64,000 nt of DNA from JAHEEL01 sp963836085 (GTDB taxonomy: Bacteria; Actinomycetota; Acidimicrobiia; Spongiisociales; UBA5794), in NCBI GenBank assembly GCA_963836085.1, contig CAWIHT010000015.1, forward strand, positions 1 through 64,000, read 5' to 3'. Shown here in pieces: positions 49,611-61,515 of the stretch. The notes below the pieces were generated by a model that was not told the DNA's origin, did no database searches, and saw nothing but the letters and a program-made list of their open reading frames with translations. A program made the translations under genes and the position numbers. Each line of letters opens with the position of its first letter. The first letter of the stretch is position 1.

Positions 49611-51429
49611 GGAGGTTCTCCCAGAGTGCTGATGCCACACTATCGGGAAGGACCTCCGCCAGGTCCTCTTTTGACGCGAGGCGGATCTGCTTCAGCGATC
49701 CGAATCTACGAATCAGCACCTTCTTTCTCGCCGGTCCGATGCCGGGAGCGTCATCGAGCACCGAGTCGATCATCTTCTTCCCGCGCAGCGTGCGGTGATA
49801 GGTGATGGCGAACCGGTGTGCTTCGTCACGGACACGCTGCAGCAGATACAGCGACTCCCGGCCCTTTGGGATTCGTACCGGATCGGGCCGGCCGGGCACG
49901 TAGACCTCCTCGAGTCGTTTGGCGAGGCCGACCGCGGGGATGTCAATCTTCAGGTCCGAGAGCACCCCAACGGCGCGACCGAGCTGCCCGGCGCCGCCGT
50001 CGACGACGATGAGCGACGGCGGGTACGCGAAGCGGCCGCGTTCATCGACCGGTTGATCCCGCTCGGCGAGATACGCGGTGAGCCGGCGCCGCAGCACTTC
50101 TTCCATCGCGGCGAAGTCATCCTGACCGCTGACGGTCCGGATCTTGAACCGCCGATAGTCGCTCTTCTTCGGAAGACCGTCCTCGAAGACGACCATCGAT
50201 GCCACGGTGTTCGTGCCCTGGATCGTCGAGATGTCGTAGCACTCGATACGCAGCGGCGGCGTCGGGAGGTCGAGGGCAATCTGGAGATCATTGAGGGCGC
50301 GGGCTCGGGCGTTGTGGTCGGTGTGTCGCTTCAGCCGGTGGCGGTTGAACTCCTCGGCCGCGTTCTCGGCTGCCGTCTCGAGGACCCGTCGCTTCGCCCC
50401 GCGCCGTGGCACACGGAGCGACACGACACTCCCCCGTCGCTCGGCCAGCCACGCCGTCCGCACCTCGGCATCGTCCGGCAGCGCCTGGACAAGCACCTCC
50501 TTCGGCGGTCGTTCGGTCCCGTAGACGGCGGTCAGCAGGATGCCGAGGAGCGACGGCGTATCGACCTCCTCGACGCGGTCGACGACCGTCGCCCTGCGCC
50601 CGGTGATGCGGCCCTTGCGGATGTTCAGGACGACGAGCGCCGCCTCCAACTCGTCTTCCGCCACGGCAATGACATCGAAGTCGTCGGGACGCTCGGTCAC
50701 GAGTTCCTGGCGCTCCGTAGCGCTGGAGACCGCGCTCAGTTGGTCGCGAATCCGCGCGGCCTGCTCGTACTCCTGCGCAGCCGCCGCGGCCTGCATCTCA
50801 GCGGTCAATCGTTCCACGACGGTCGTTGCATCTCCGGCGAAGAACGACGCCATGCCGTCGACCAGGTCCTGGTACGCGTCTGCATCGATCTCTCCGACGC
50901 ACGGGCCCGAGCACTTCTCGATGTGAAACAGCAGACACGGCCGCCCAGTATCGGCGTGCCGCTTGAACTTGGCATCGGTGCATGTGCGGATCGGGAATGT
51001 TCGCAACATGAGATCGAGCGTCTGACGGATGGCGTACGCATGCACATATGGACCGAAGTACTGCGTGCCCTTTCGTCGTTTCCCTCGGACGACCATCGCT
51101 CGCGGCCACTCCTGAGAGACGGTCAGAGCGAGATAGGGGAAGCTCTTGTCGTCGCGGAGGCGGATGTTGAACCGCGGCTGGTGCTCCTGGACGAGCGAGA
51201 ACTCGGTCATCAGCGCCGCCACTTCGGACGGCGTCACGATCCAGTCGACGTCCTTCGCGGCATCAACCATGATGGCGGTCTTCCCACGGACGTCCGAACC
51301 GAAGTAGTTGGCAAGGCGCTTCCGCAACGACTTCGCCTTGCCGACATACAGCACAGCGCCGTGACCGTCACGGAAGAGATACACCCCCGGGCTGTCCGGG
51401 ATCTCTGATGGAGGCGGCCGCCGAATCAT
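49603..51429 (-). CDS. uvrC: UvrABC excinuclease subunit C
   Basis: Makes the dual incisions in nucleotide excision repair. 608 aa. GIY-YIG nuclease domain (about 12-90, GVYLFRDGHGAVLYVGKAKS), a UVR motif near 205-240, the RNase H-like second nuclease (RIECYDISTIQG) and a C-terminal helix-hairpin-helix pair. The ATG at 51429 has TAGCAT 6 bases upstream and no Shine-Dalgarno. Followed by rapZ and yvcK in the actinobacterial order. Confidence 0.96.
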   Translation of the reverse strand: MIRRPPPSEIPDSPGVYLFRDGHGAVLYVGKAKSLRKRLANYFGSDVRGKTAIMVDAAKDVDWIVTPSEVAALMTEFSLVQEHQPRFNIRLRDDKSFPYLALTVSQEWPRAMVVRGKRRKGTQYFGPYVHAYAIRQTLDLMLRTFPIRTCTDAKFKRHADTGRPCLLFHIEKCSGPCVGEIDADAYQDLVDGMASFFAGDATTVVERLTAEMQAAAAAQEYEQAARIRDQLSAVSSATERQELVTERPDDFDVIAVAEDELEAALVVLNIRKGRITGRRATVVDRVEEVDTPSLLGILLTAVYGTERPPKEVLVQALPDDAEVRTAWLAERRGSVVSLRVPRRGAKRRVLETAAENAAEEFNRHRLKRHTDHNARARALNDLQIALDLPTPPLRIECYDISTIQGTNTVASMVVFEDGLPKKSDYRRFKIRTVSGQDDFAAMEEVLRRRLTAYLAERDQPVDERGRFAYPPSLIVVDGGAGQLGRAVGVLSDLKIDIPAVGLAKRLEEVYVPGRPDPVRIPKGRESLYLLQRVRDEAHRFAITYHRTLRGKKMIDSVLDDAPGIGPARKKVLIRRFGSLKQIRLASKEDLAEVLPDSVASALWENLHG

Positions 51430-51435
51430 GCCCCG

Positions 51436-51441
51436 ATGCTA
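51436..51441 (-). promoter_or_regulatory. Candidate leaderless -10 box (TAGCAT) of uvrC
   Basis: TAGCAT ends 6 bases before the uvrC ATG with no ribosome-binding site between, matching the pattern seen for other first genes in this window. Confidence 0.45.
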
Positions 51442-51475
51442 TCGGCACCAACACGCCCAACCGACGGCCGGCGAC

Positions 51476-51703
51476 CTACGCTGCCCTCGTCCGTCGGTGG
51501 AGGATTGCGTCGAGCGTACGATCGGAGAGATAGACCGCCCGTTCGCGCAGGAGGCGCACTTCGCCTTCGCCCATCCACGGCGGCGGCGCGTCGTAGATGT
51601 CCACCTCGGGCACGATCGCGCTGATGTCGGCGGTAGACCTGGCCCGGATGCAGCCCCACACCTGTCCGGTGCCGTATTCGTACGCTACGAGATGGTCGGT
51701 CAT
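51476..51703 (-). CDS. Small hypothetical protein, 75 aa
   Basis: Starts at an ATG with GGAGG 6 bases upstream. Contains WGCIRARSTADISAIVPEVDIYD and a basic tail ending RRTRAA. No domain recognised; it looks like a small soluble protein. It lies upstream of uvrC and could share a transcript with the methyltransferase gene. Confidence 0.6.
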   Translation of the reverse strand: MTDHLVAYEYGTGQVWGCIRARSTADISAIVPEVDIYDAPPPWMGEGEVRLLRERAVYLSDRTLDAILHRRTRAA

Positions 51704-51763
51704 CGCTGGCCTCCGTGGTGTTCGTTCCACGGATTCATCGGCATTTCGGCCGTCCTCCTTGAA

Positions 51764-52468
51764 TCAGCGCCGCCAGCGCATGCCAAGGAAACGCGGGATC
51801 CCCTCCTGACCCCGGTACGACGGTTCACGTTCGATGGCAGCAGCACCGAGCGGTGCCTCGATTGCCTCCTCCAGACGCCACCCGGAGGCAGCCGCGGCGG
51901 TCAGGAGGTCGCCGACCGGCCGGTGGTACATCGTGACGGTTCGGGGTCCGGCCGGGACATCACTCGCTCCGTGATCGAGATAGGCGCCCCACCTCCAGAA
52001 GACGTCGAGGTCGGGATCCATGAACGGCCCAGAGTCCGGTGCTGTGAAGATCGGGTGGTTGATGATCACCACGAGTTGTCCGCCGGTGCGCACGACCCGA
52101 GCAGCCTCAACGAAGAACGTCGCTTCGTCCTCGATCAAGTCGAGGACGAACACGGAGTACGCGGCGCCGATTGCATCGTCACGAACCCAGTTCATCGCGG
52201 GGAGTTCGCACACGGCGACCGGATGAACTTCGGCAACAACACGCAGGAGGTCGGCCGCTCGATCACATCCGATCACGCTCCCGATGTCGCTGCCAAACCG
52301 TCCGAGCCACTGCCCGTCGCCGCATCCGAGTTCGAGGATCGGATCGAGAGGCTCCACGAGCAATCGATCCAGCATCGGAGCGATGTCGTCCGCGTAAACC
52401 GGATCGGTCGCCACCTCATCCTTCCACCATTGCGCAATGTCATCCCAGTTCTCGACCGTGTCGCTCAT
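51764..52468 (-). CDS. Class I SAM-dependent methyltransferase
   Basis: 234 aa. SAM motif I is ILELGCGDGQWLGRFG, motif II GCDRAADLL, and the post-motif helix DEATFFVEAARVV. Target unknown. The ATG at 52468 overlaps the stop of the large membrane protein (ATGA), so the two are co-translated; a longer upstream frame is arginine/serine-rich and rejected. It may modify a product of the membrane protein, which is only a context guess. Confidence 0.82.
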   Translation of the reverse strand: MSDTVENWDDIAQWWKDEVATDPVYADDIAPMLDRLLVEPLDPILELGCGDGQWLGRFGSDIGSVIGCDRAADLLRVVAEVHPVAVCELPAMNWVRDDAIGAAYSVFVLDLIEDEATFFVEAARVVRTGGQLVVIINHPIFTAPDSGPFMDPDLDVFWRWGAYLDHGASDVPAGPRTVTMYHRPVGDLLTAAAASGWRLEEAIEAPLGAAAIEREPSYRGQEGIPRFLGMRWRR

Positions 52469-54630
52469 CGGCCAGGCTCGCTGGAGCTGGTGTCCCGACG
52501 TGCCGCCACGCCCCAGGCGGCCAGCACCAGGAGCGAGAGTGCCGTGAGGATGATGCCGGTGTACTCGACCCAGCCGCGAGAGAACTCGAGCACGACATGC
52601 TCTGACGTCGGAACCACGACCATGAGAGACGGCGCCGCCCGATAGGGGCCGGTAGCGCCCTCGGCTTCCCAATTCGGGAAGTACGACACCTTGACGAGGT
52701 GAGGCACGCCGACCGCCGTGGTCGAGAACGAGATTCGACCGTTGTCCAGGACCACGTCGCTGACCGCACCGGCGGCCTCGATCCCGGCTGCAGCCGACGC
52801 GCGATCCTCGAGCGACGTAATACGCGGCCACTCAGCGGGGCCGTCGTTCACCAGCCACCGGTCGAGATGATCGACGTCGTCGTACCACCACAACGAGATG
52901 TCGGCGAAGCCTGTCTCGCCCGCCCAGACGGACGGCGTGACCGTCGCGATGTCGACGATGCTGCTCGGGGGAAGGACGAACACGGTCCACGGCGGGACGA
53001 CGGCGATCGGTTCGAGCCCGGCGGCGCGCGCCGCCGCCGCGGCCTGTTCGGTGTACGACACGTAGTAGGTGACTCCGTACACCGCGAGGTGAGCGATACC
53101 TCGCTCGAAATCCATCGAGTGATATGGCAGGCCCGCGATTCGCTCAGAGCCCTCGAGTCCGAGTTCGCCGGCGTTGATGAGATTGAACGGAGTGGTCAGG
53201 GACGCCTCTTGATACAAGCCAGCCATTGACGGATGCCGTTCACTCCAGAACGGGAACAGCATGAGGGCGTACTCGGTGCCGTACTTCCGGATACCGTCGT
53301 TCTCCTCCCACATCACTCGACCGGGCGGGAGTGCGTCGACGGTCCGCATGAGTTCTGCGTACTGGTCATACTCCGCTTTCGCTTCGTACCCGGAGAAGTC
53401 CCAATCCACCCAGTGAGTGACGTCGCGCATGAAGACGAGCGTGGTCAGAGCAACGAGGGAGACGGCAACCAGGGCGTACCGGGCGGCATCGGTTCCGGCG
53501 CCGCCGCGCAGGCGCCCGGCGTGGGTCGCAGCGAGACCAACGGCGATGCCCGCAAAGATGAACATGCTGAGGTACCAGTAGGGCAGCAGGCGCCCGTTGG
53601 TCAGGACACCGATGTCGAGGAACGGCAGGACGAAGTATGCGACGAAGGGGCCGACGGCAAGACCGATCAGGAGGCCGACCCGTTCACGCCGGCGGACGCA
53701 CCAGACCAGACCAGCGATGCCAAGCAGCAGGGCGGGCACGAAGTCGGCGGGTACGAGGCTCTCCGATCCCAGCAGGCCGTCGAGCGGAACCCAGCGCATG
53801 TCGGTGGTCATCCCTCTGAAGACGTTCACCGCAAACGGGACCGACCAGAATGCGGAGAGGCCGAAACCCAGCGCCCAGGATCCGGCAACAGTCCGCGCGC
53901 TCGACCGCCGGAACAGCCATGGCACCGTGATCACCACGACCACGATGGTGGTCACGATGTGCGACATCGTCACCAGGGCGAGAACCACACCCGGCAAGGC
54001 GGTGAGCCGACCACCGTCCTCCGTATCCCTGGCGATCAAGGCGAGGTAGAGGATTCCGAGCGTGAGCCCCCAAGAGAACGAGAACTCACCGGCGAGCGTC
54101 GACTTGATGTTCCCGCCGAAGATGTCGTAGCTCTCCATGAAGACGAAGGCTGCGCCCCCGGACGCCGCCACCGCAGCCACGAGGCGGGTGAACCCCATCC
54201 ACCGCACGAAGAAGTACGTCGCCACCGGGAGACCGACCACGCCGGCAGCGATCACGGCCTTCAGAGCAATCCCGGCCGGCAGTACCAAGCCCAGGAGCGC
54301 CGCCGTTGTCATCGGCAGCGGGAAGTAGAAGTACATGGCCGGGAAGCCGGCAAACCAGGCATCGCTCCAGCCGGCAAGCAACCCGGACGGCAGCAGGACT
54401 TGGCGGATGATCTCCGGCATCAGCACGTGCGCGCCGACATCGCCTCCGGTTGGAGTGTTGTTCGCGAGCAGGGTCGGAAAGTGCAGAGCAGCTGCGCCTG
54501 CGCCACTTCCCAGGATGCCGAGCATGATGAACAACGTCAGGATCGTCGGAATCGCTACGAGCGCAACGATGACCCATCGCGCCGTGGTACCCGGCGGGGC
54601 GGGGCGGTCGCGTGGAGGCTCCAAAGTCAC
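52465..54630 (-). CDS. Large membrane protein, PTPS_related/GT-C-like
   Basis: 721 aa with about 13 predicted helices in the first 430 residues and a large extracytoplasmic C-terminal domain ending in one helix. GGDVGAHVLMPEII and WFAGFPAMYFYFPL near the N-terminus match the 6-pyruvoyl-tetrahydropterin-synthase-related membrane family, which has the layout of GT-C glycosyltransferases using polyprenol sugars. The acceptor is unknown. GTG start at 54630. Confidence 0.75.
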   Translation of the reverse strand: MTLEPPRDRPAPPGTTARWVIVALVAIPTILTLFIMLGILGSGAGAAALHFPTLLANNTPTGGDVGAHVLMPEIIRQVLLPSGLLAGWSDAWFAGFPAMYFYFPLPMTTAALLGLVLPAGIALKAVIAAGVVGLPVATYFFVRWMGFTRLVAAVAASGGAAFVFMESYDIFGGNIKSTLAGEFSFSWGLTLGILYLALIARDTEDGGRLTALPGVVLALVTMSHIVTTIVVVVITVPWLFRRSSARTVAGSWALGFGLSAFWSVPFAVNVFRGMTTDMRWVPLDGLLGSESLVPADFVPALLLGIAGLVWCVRRRERVGLLIGLAVGPFVAYFVLPFLDIGVLTNGRLLPYWYLSMFIFAGIAVGLAATHAGRLRGGAGTDAARYALVAVSLVALTTLVFMRDVTHWVDWDFSGYEAKAEYDQYAELMRTVDALPPGRVMWEENDGIRKYGTEYALMLFPFWSERHPSMAGLYQEASLTTPFNLINAGELGLEGSERIAGLPYHSMDFERGIAHLAVYGVTYYVSYTEQAAAAARAAGLEPIAVVPPWTVFVLPPSSIVDIATVTPSVWAGETGFADISLWWYDDVDHLDRWLVNDGPAEWPRITSLEDRASAAAGIEAAGAVSDVVLDNGRISFSTTAVGVPHLVKVSYFPNWEAEGATGPYRAAPSLMVVVPTSEHVVLEFSRGWVEYTGIILTALSLLVLAAWGVAARRDTSSSEPGR

Positions 54631-54751
54631 CTGGCGAGCCTCAGGATCGGAGTGCCGACAAGCTAGATCTGGCCGGCGGATTCGCCACCGGCTCTCGTGT
54701 CGAATTCACTCGAGTAGATCGCATGCCGTTGCCGTTCCTTCCGTTCGTTGC

Positions 54752-57586
<2,835 letters not shown>

Positions 57587-57634
57587 CCCGTTCTTCCCTC
57601 GGCGCCGACTCCGTAGTGAAGTCGGTCTCCGGCG

Positions 57635-58825
57635 CTATCCGAAGGGGTCTGCGGCTGAGGACCGATGGACGGCGAAAGCGGACCAGATGAACACGCCAAT
57701 GAGCACCGGGAACAAGGGACTCCATCCGAGCGTACTCGCCGCAAGCTGTGACCACGACAGCACGACGACTCCTGCCACGGCGCGGCCGCCGCCGGTCCAG
57801 CCACGCTCGGCACCGACGGCAAGTGCGCCGGTCGCGATGCCGGCGTCGTAGTAGAGGGCGGACGGTGCACCGATGACGATCGCGGTGGAGGCGAGAGCGA
57901 CCGCCTCTGCATCAATTCCTCGCCGCCACCACACGATGGCCGTCAGGAGACCGATCAACGCAGCGAGGCCGAAACCGACAACGCCGGGCCACGCCTCCGT
58001 CACTCCGAAGAGGCTGCGGAACCAGCCGATGGCGGACACCATGAGGTCCCCATTCACGATGAGGTTCTCGTCGTTGAAGACGCTGGATTGGTCGAGCCAC
58101 GAGGCGGGCCATCCCCAGCCGGAAACGGCGACCCCGGCAAAGTAGGCGGCGCTCGCGCCGACCAGCCACCACGCGAGGAGCCTCCATCGACGCGCCGCCG
58201 CAACGAGCAAGAACGCCAGCACCCCGTACTGCGGCTTGTAGAGGAGGGCAGCGAGCGAGAGACCCGCAAGTGCGGGACGGCCATCAACCGCGAAGCGCCA
58301 GACGGCGGCGAGCAGGAGGATCGTGAACGCAGTGTTCTGTCCTCCGAGCACGGATCGGAGGATCGGATACATCGCCAGCATCAATGCCACTGCCGCGAGT
58401 TCGTGTCGCCGCGAGCGAATCAGCGAAGGCAGCATGGGCCGTGCGAGGCGCACGGCGGCCCACAGCGCTGCTACGGCAAGGAGACCATGGAGCGCGAACG
58501 CAAGGCGGTATGGGAGGATCGCGAGGGCGGCATACACCACCGCAGTGAACGGCGGGTACGCGAAGAAGAGGTACCCGTCGTCGTCCGGGTAGAGGGCTTC
58601 CTGGTACTCGGCCTGTGTCGCCGGGTCGTAGAGCGCGTCCCCGGAGCCCTCGATGACGATCCGACCCGCGGCGTAGAACGCGGGGAAGTCCCCACCGAGG
58701 CGCCCGCCCACGGTCGCCGCCCCGCTGCCGGCGAATGCCGAGAGCACGATCGCCAAACAGACGCCGATGATCACCGCGACGGGGATCAACCGTATTCCTG
58801 GCCGGTCGAGCGTGGACGTGGTCAT
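57635..58825 (-). CDS. GT87/DUF2029 polyprenol-linked mannosyltransferase-like membrane protein
   Basis: 396 aa, about 10 helices. The first extracytoplasmic loop GGDFPAFYAAGRIV with YDPATQAEYQ is the hallmark of the GT87 GT-C family (mannosyl- or glucosyltransferases). The ATG at 58825 is preferred; TACCGT lies 7 bases upstream. Sits between uvrA and uvrB. May use polyprenol-phosphate mannose from an enzyme like the one at 11.7-12.5 kb. Confidence 0.83.
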   Translation of the reverse strand: MTTSTLDRPGIRLIPVAVIIGVCLAIVLSAFAGSGAATVGGRLGGDFPAFYAAGRIVIEGSGDALYDPATQAEYQEALYPDDDGYLFFAYPPFTAVVYAALAILPYRLAFALHGLLAVAALWAAVRLARPMLPSLIRSRRHELAAVALMLAMYPILRSVLGGQNTAFTILLLAAVWRFAVDGRPALAGLSLAALLYKPQYGVLAFLLVAAARRWRLLAWWLVGASAAYFAGVAVSGWGWPASWLDQSSVFNDENLIVNGDLMVSAIGWFRSLFGVTEAWPGVVGFGLAALIGLLTAIVWWRRGIDAEAVALASTAIVIGAPSALYYDAGIATGALAVGAERGWTGGGRAVAGVVVLSWSQLAASTLGWSPLFPVLIGVFIWSAFAVHRSSAADPFG

Positions 58826-58832
58826 GCCGCCC

Positions 58833-58838
58833 ACGGTA
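58833..58838 (-). promoter_or_regulatory. Candidate leaderless -10 box (TACCGT) of the GT87 gene
   Basis: TACCGT ends 7 bases before the ATG at 58825. A GGGCGG stretch also lies there, so a short-leader reading is possible. Confidence 0.35.
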
Positions 58839-58862
58839 CCGCTCTGAGTCCCGTCGGCCGGG

Positions 58863-60884
58863 TCAAGCGCCGGCTTCGGAGAGTTCCTTGAGTTCGCGCT
58901 TCAGGTCGTCGACCTCGTCTCTCAGCCGAGCGGCATACTCGAATCGAAGCTCGGAAGCCGCTTCATGCATCTCATCCTCGAGACTCTGGATGAGTCTGCG
59001 GAGATCGTCCATGCTGAGATCGAGCGGTTCCCGGCGCCGCAGTTCGCGGGCCCGACGATCACTCGCCGGCGCGTCGCTGCTCTGGATCAGTTCGAGGATG
59101 TCTGAGACCTTCTTGCGGATCGTCTGGGGGTCGATCCCATGCTCCTCGTTGTATGCGAGCTGGAGCGTCCGCCTGCGATTCGTCTCGCTGAGCGCCCGCC
59201 GCATCGAATCGGTCACGGCGTCGGCATACATGATGACCGAGCCGTCGACGTTGCGAGCGGCTCGGCCGATCGTCTGTACAAGGCTTGTCTCGGACCGGAG
59301 GAAGCCTTCTTTGTCTGCGTCGAGAATCGCGACGAGGGAGACCTCTGGCAGATCGAGGCCTTCGCGGAGCAGGTTGATCCCAATCAACACGTCGTACTCC
59401 CCCATCCGGAGATCACGGAGGATCTGGACGCGTTCGAGGGTATCGATGTCGCTGTGGAGATACCGGGCACGGACGCCCAGCTCGAGGAGGTACTCGGACA
59501 GGTCCTCCGCCATCTTCTTCGTCAGCGTTGTGACCAGGACTCGCTGGTCGGCCTCGGCCCTGACCCTGATCTCTTCGACCAGGTCGTCGATCTGCCCCTT
59601 CGTCGGACGGACCAGCACCTCGGGGTCGACGAGACCGGTCGGCCGAATGACCTGCTCGACGATCTGCGACGACTCACGCAACTCCCACGCGCTCGGTGTC
59701 GCCGACAGCAGAATCGCTAGACCCGTCCGATCATGCCACTCCTCGAACGTCAGCGGCCGGTTGTCCATCGCCGACGGCAGGCGGAAACCGTGGTCGACGA
59801 GCACGTCCTTCCGGGACCGGTCGCCGGCGTATTGACCGTGGATCTGCGGGATCGCGACGTGGCTCTCGTCGACGACCGTAAGGTGATCGTCGGGGAAGTA
59901 GTCGATCAGCGTATACGGCGCCTCGCCCGGTTCCCGCCCGTCGAGATAGCGCGAGTAGTTCTCGATTCCTGAACAGAACCCGATCTCACGCATCATCTCC
60001 ATGTCGTATGACGTGCGCATACGGAGACGCTGTGCCTCAAGGAGCTTCCCCCGGTCCTCGAGATACTTCAGCCGGTCATGGAGTTCGGTCTCGATGCCGC
60101 TCAGCGCCCGGAGCATGCGGTCCTGCGACGTGACGTAGTGGCTCGCCGGGTACACCCACAGTTCCTGCAACTCGCTGATCACTTCCCCGGTGAGCGGGTT
60201 CATTTGGAGGATGCGTTCGACCTCGTCACCCCAATACTCGACGCGATAGATGGTCTCTTCATAGGACGGGAAGACCTCGAGCGTGTCGCCCTTCACGCGG
60301 AACTTCCCGCGGATCAGGTTCATCTCGTTGCGCTCATACTGGATGTCGACAAGACGCTTGATCGCGGCGTCCAGCGGGAACTCCACCCCCTTCACGAGTC
60401 GGAGGAGTTGACCTTCATACTGCTCCGGCGAGCCGAGACCGTAGATCGCAGAGACCGATGCAACGATGATGACATCACGGCGTGTGAGGAGAGCCGCGGT
60501 GGCCGAGTGGCGGAGGCGGTCGATTTCATCGTTGACCGTCGATTCCTTCTCGATGAACGTGTCCGTCTGCGCGATGTACGCCTCAGGCTGGTAGTAGTCG
60601 TAGTACGAAACGAAGTACTCGACCCGATTCTCCGGGAAGAACTGGCGGTACTCATTCGCGAGTTGGGCTGCGAGGGCCTTGTTCGGAGCGAGGATCAACG
60701 TCGGCTTCTGAATCTTCTCGATCGTCCACGCGATGGTGGCCGATTTGCCGGATCCGGTGATTCCCAACAGCGTCTGAAACCGATCGCCGCGTTCGACGCC
60801 ACGCACGAGTTGATCGATCGCGGCCGGTTGATCACCGGACGGCTCGAAGTCGGCGTGCACGCGAAACGGCCGGCTCTCGATCAT
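58863..60884 (-). CDS. uvrB: UvrABC excinuclease subunit B
   Basis: Loads at damage and hands over to UvrC. 673 aa. Walker A TGSGKSATIAW, beta-hairpin region YYDYYQPEAY, helicase motifs QTIGRAARN and a C-terminal UVR motif (LEDEMHEAASELRFEYAAR). The ATG at 60884 overlaps the coaE stop (ATGA); the longer upstream frame is not homologous. Confidence 0.97.
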   Translation of the reverse strand: MIESRPFRVHADFEPSGDQPAAIDQLVRGVERGDRFQTLLGITGSGKSATIAWTIEKIQKPTLILAPNKALAAQLANEYRQFFPENRVEYFVSYYDYYQPEAYIAQTDTFIEKESTVNDEIDRLRHSATAALLTRRDVIIVASVSAIYGLGSPEQYEGQLLRLVKGVEFPLDAAIKRLVDIQYERNEMNLIRGKFRVKGDTLEVFPSYEETIYRVEYWGDEVERILQMNPLTGEVISELQELWVYPASHYVTSQDRMLRALSGIETELHDRLKYLEDRGKLLEAQRLRMRTSYDMEMMREIGFCSGIENYSRYLDGREPGEAPYTLIDYFPDDHLTVVDESHVAIPQIHGQYAGDRSRKDVLVDHGFRLPSAMDNRPLTFEEWHDRTGLAILLSATPSAWELRESSQIVEQVIRPTGLVDPEVLVRPTKGQIDDLVEEIRVRAEADQRVLVTTLTKKMAEDLSEYLLELGVRARYLHSDIDTLERVQILRDLRMGEYDVLIGINLLREGLDLPEVSLVAILDADKEGFLRSETSLVQTIGRAARNVDGSVIMYADAVTDSMRRALSETNRRRTLQLAYNEEHGIDPQTIRKKVSDILELIQSSDAPASDRRARELRRREPLDLSMDDLRRLIQSLEDEMHEAASELRFEYAARLRDEVDDLKRELKELSEAGA

Positions 60885-61462
60885 GAAGATGTCCTCTCGC
60901 CGCCGGCTGATTGCAGGCGAGCGCACAGCGCGTCGACCGCTCGGTCAAGGTCGTCGAGCGTACCGTCGTTGGTGATGATCGCATCGGCCCATCCGGTCCA
61001 GCTTCCGTGAGCGGCCTGTCGATCCATCCGTTGCTCGACATCCATCGACGCACTCCCGCGGAGGATGGCTCGCTCTCGCCGAACAGACCGCGGCGCCGCC
61101 ACGTACACCTTGAACCAGTCGCCTGCCGGATCCAACAATACGGGGACTTCGACCACCACCCGGTCCGATCGGCGACCGATCTCCTCGATGCGGCTGACAA
61201 TGTGCGGATGAGTCATCGCCTCGAGTTCTGCGAGCAGGTCGGCATCGGAGAACACGATGGCAGCGAGCAACGACCGATCAATGCGCCCGTCAACGAGCAC
61301 CGTCGGCCAGCGCTGTGCGACATCGCCAAACACTGCCCCGCCTGGTTCGAGGACCTCATGCCCGAGCCGGTCCGCCTCGACAACAACGAAGCCATGAAAT
61401 GCGAAACGACACCCGGCGATGCTCTTGCCGGCACCGATGCCCCCACCGAGAAGGATTCGCAC
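60881..61462 (-). CDS. coaE: Dephospho-CoA kinase
   Basis: Last step of CoA synthesis. P-loop GGGIGAGKS, DADxLxHEVL-like EADRLGHEV, and a CoA-binding lid region are present. The GTG at 61462 is chosen: GGAGG lies 4 bases before it and it gives 193 aa, normal for CoaE; the ATG at 61492 would add 10 residues without a ribosome-binding site. Divergent from the histidine kinase gene, overlaps uvrB. Confidence 0.9.
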   Translation of the reverse strand: MRILLGGGIGAGKSIAGCRFAFHGFVVVEADRLGHEVLEPGGAVFGDVAQRWPTVLVDGRIDRSLLAAIVFSDADLLAELEAMTHPHIVSRIEEIGRRSDRVVVEVPVLLDPAGDWFKVYVAAPRSVRRERAILRGSASMDVEQRMDRQAAHGSWTGWADAIITNDGTLDDLDRAVDALCARLQSAGGERTSS

Positions 61463-61502
61463 GCTCCCTCCAACAACACTCGATTCGTTCATGGAGCGAC
61501 TG

Positions 61503-61508
61503 TACCCT
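61503..61508 (+). promoter_or_regulatory. Candidate leaderless -10 box (TACCCT) of the histidine kinase gene
   Basis: TACCCT ends 7 bases before the ATG at 61516, in the divergent gap with coaE, and no Shine-Dalgarno is present. Confidence 0.4.
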
Positions 61509-61515
61509 GACGCGC

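Noticed and set aside
49795..51408. 537-codon plus-strand open frame opposite uvrC
   Set aside because: Same shadow effect; uvrC has complete domains on the other strand.
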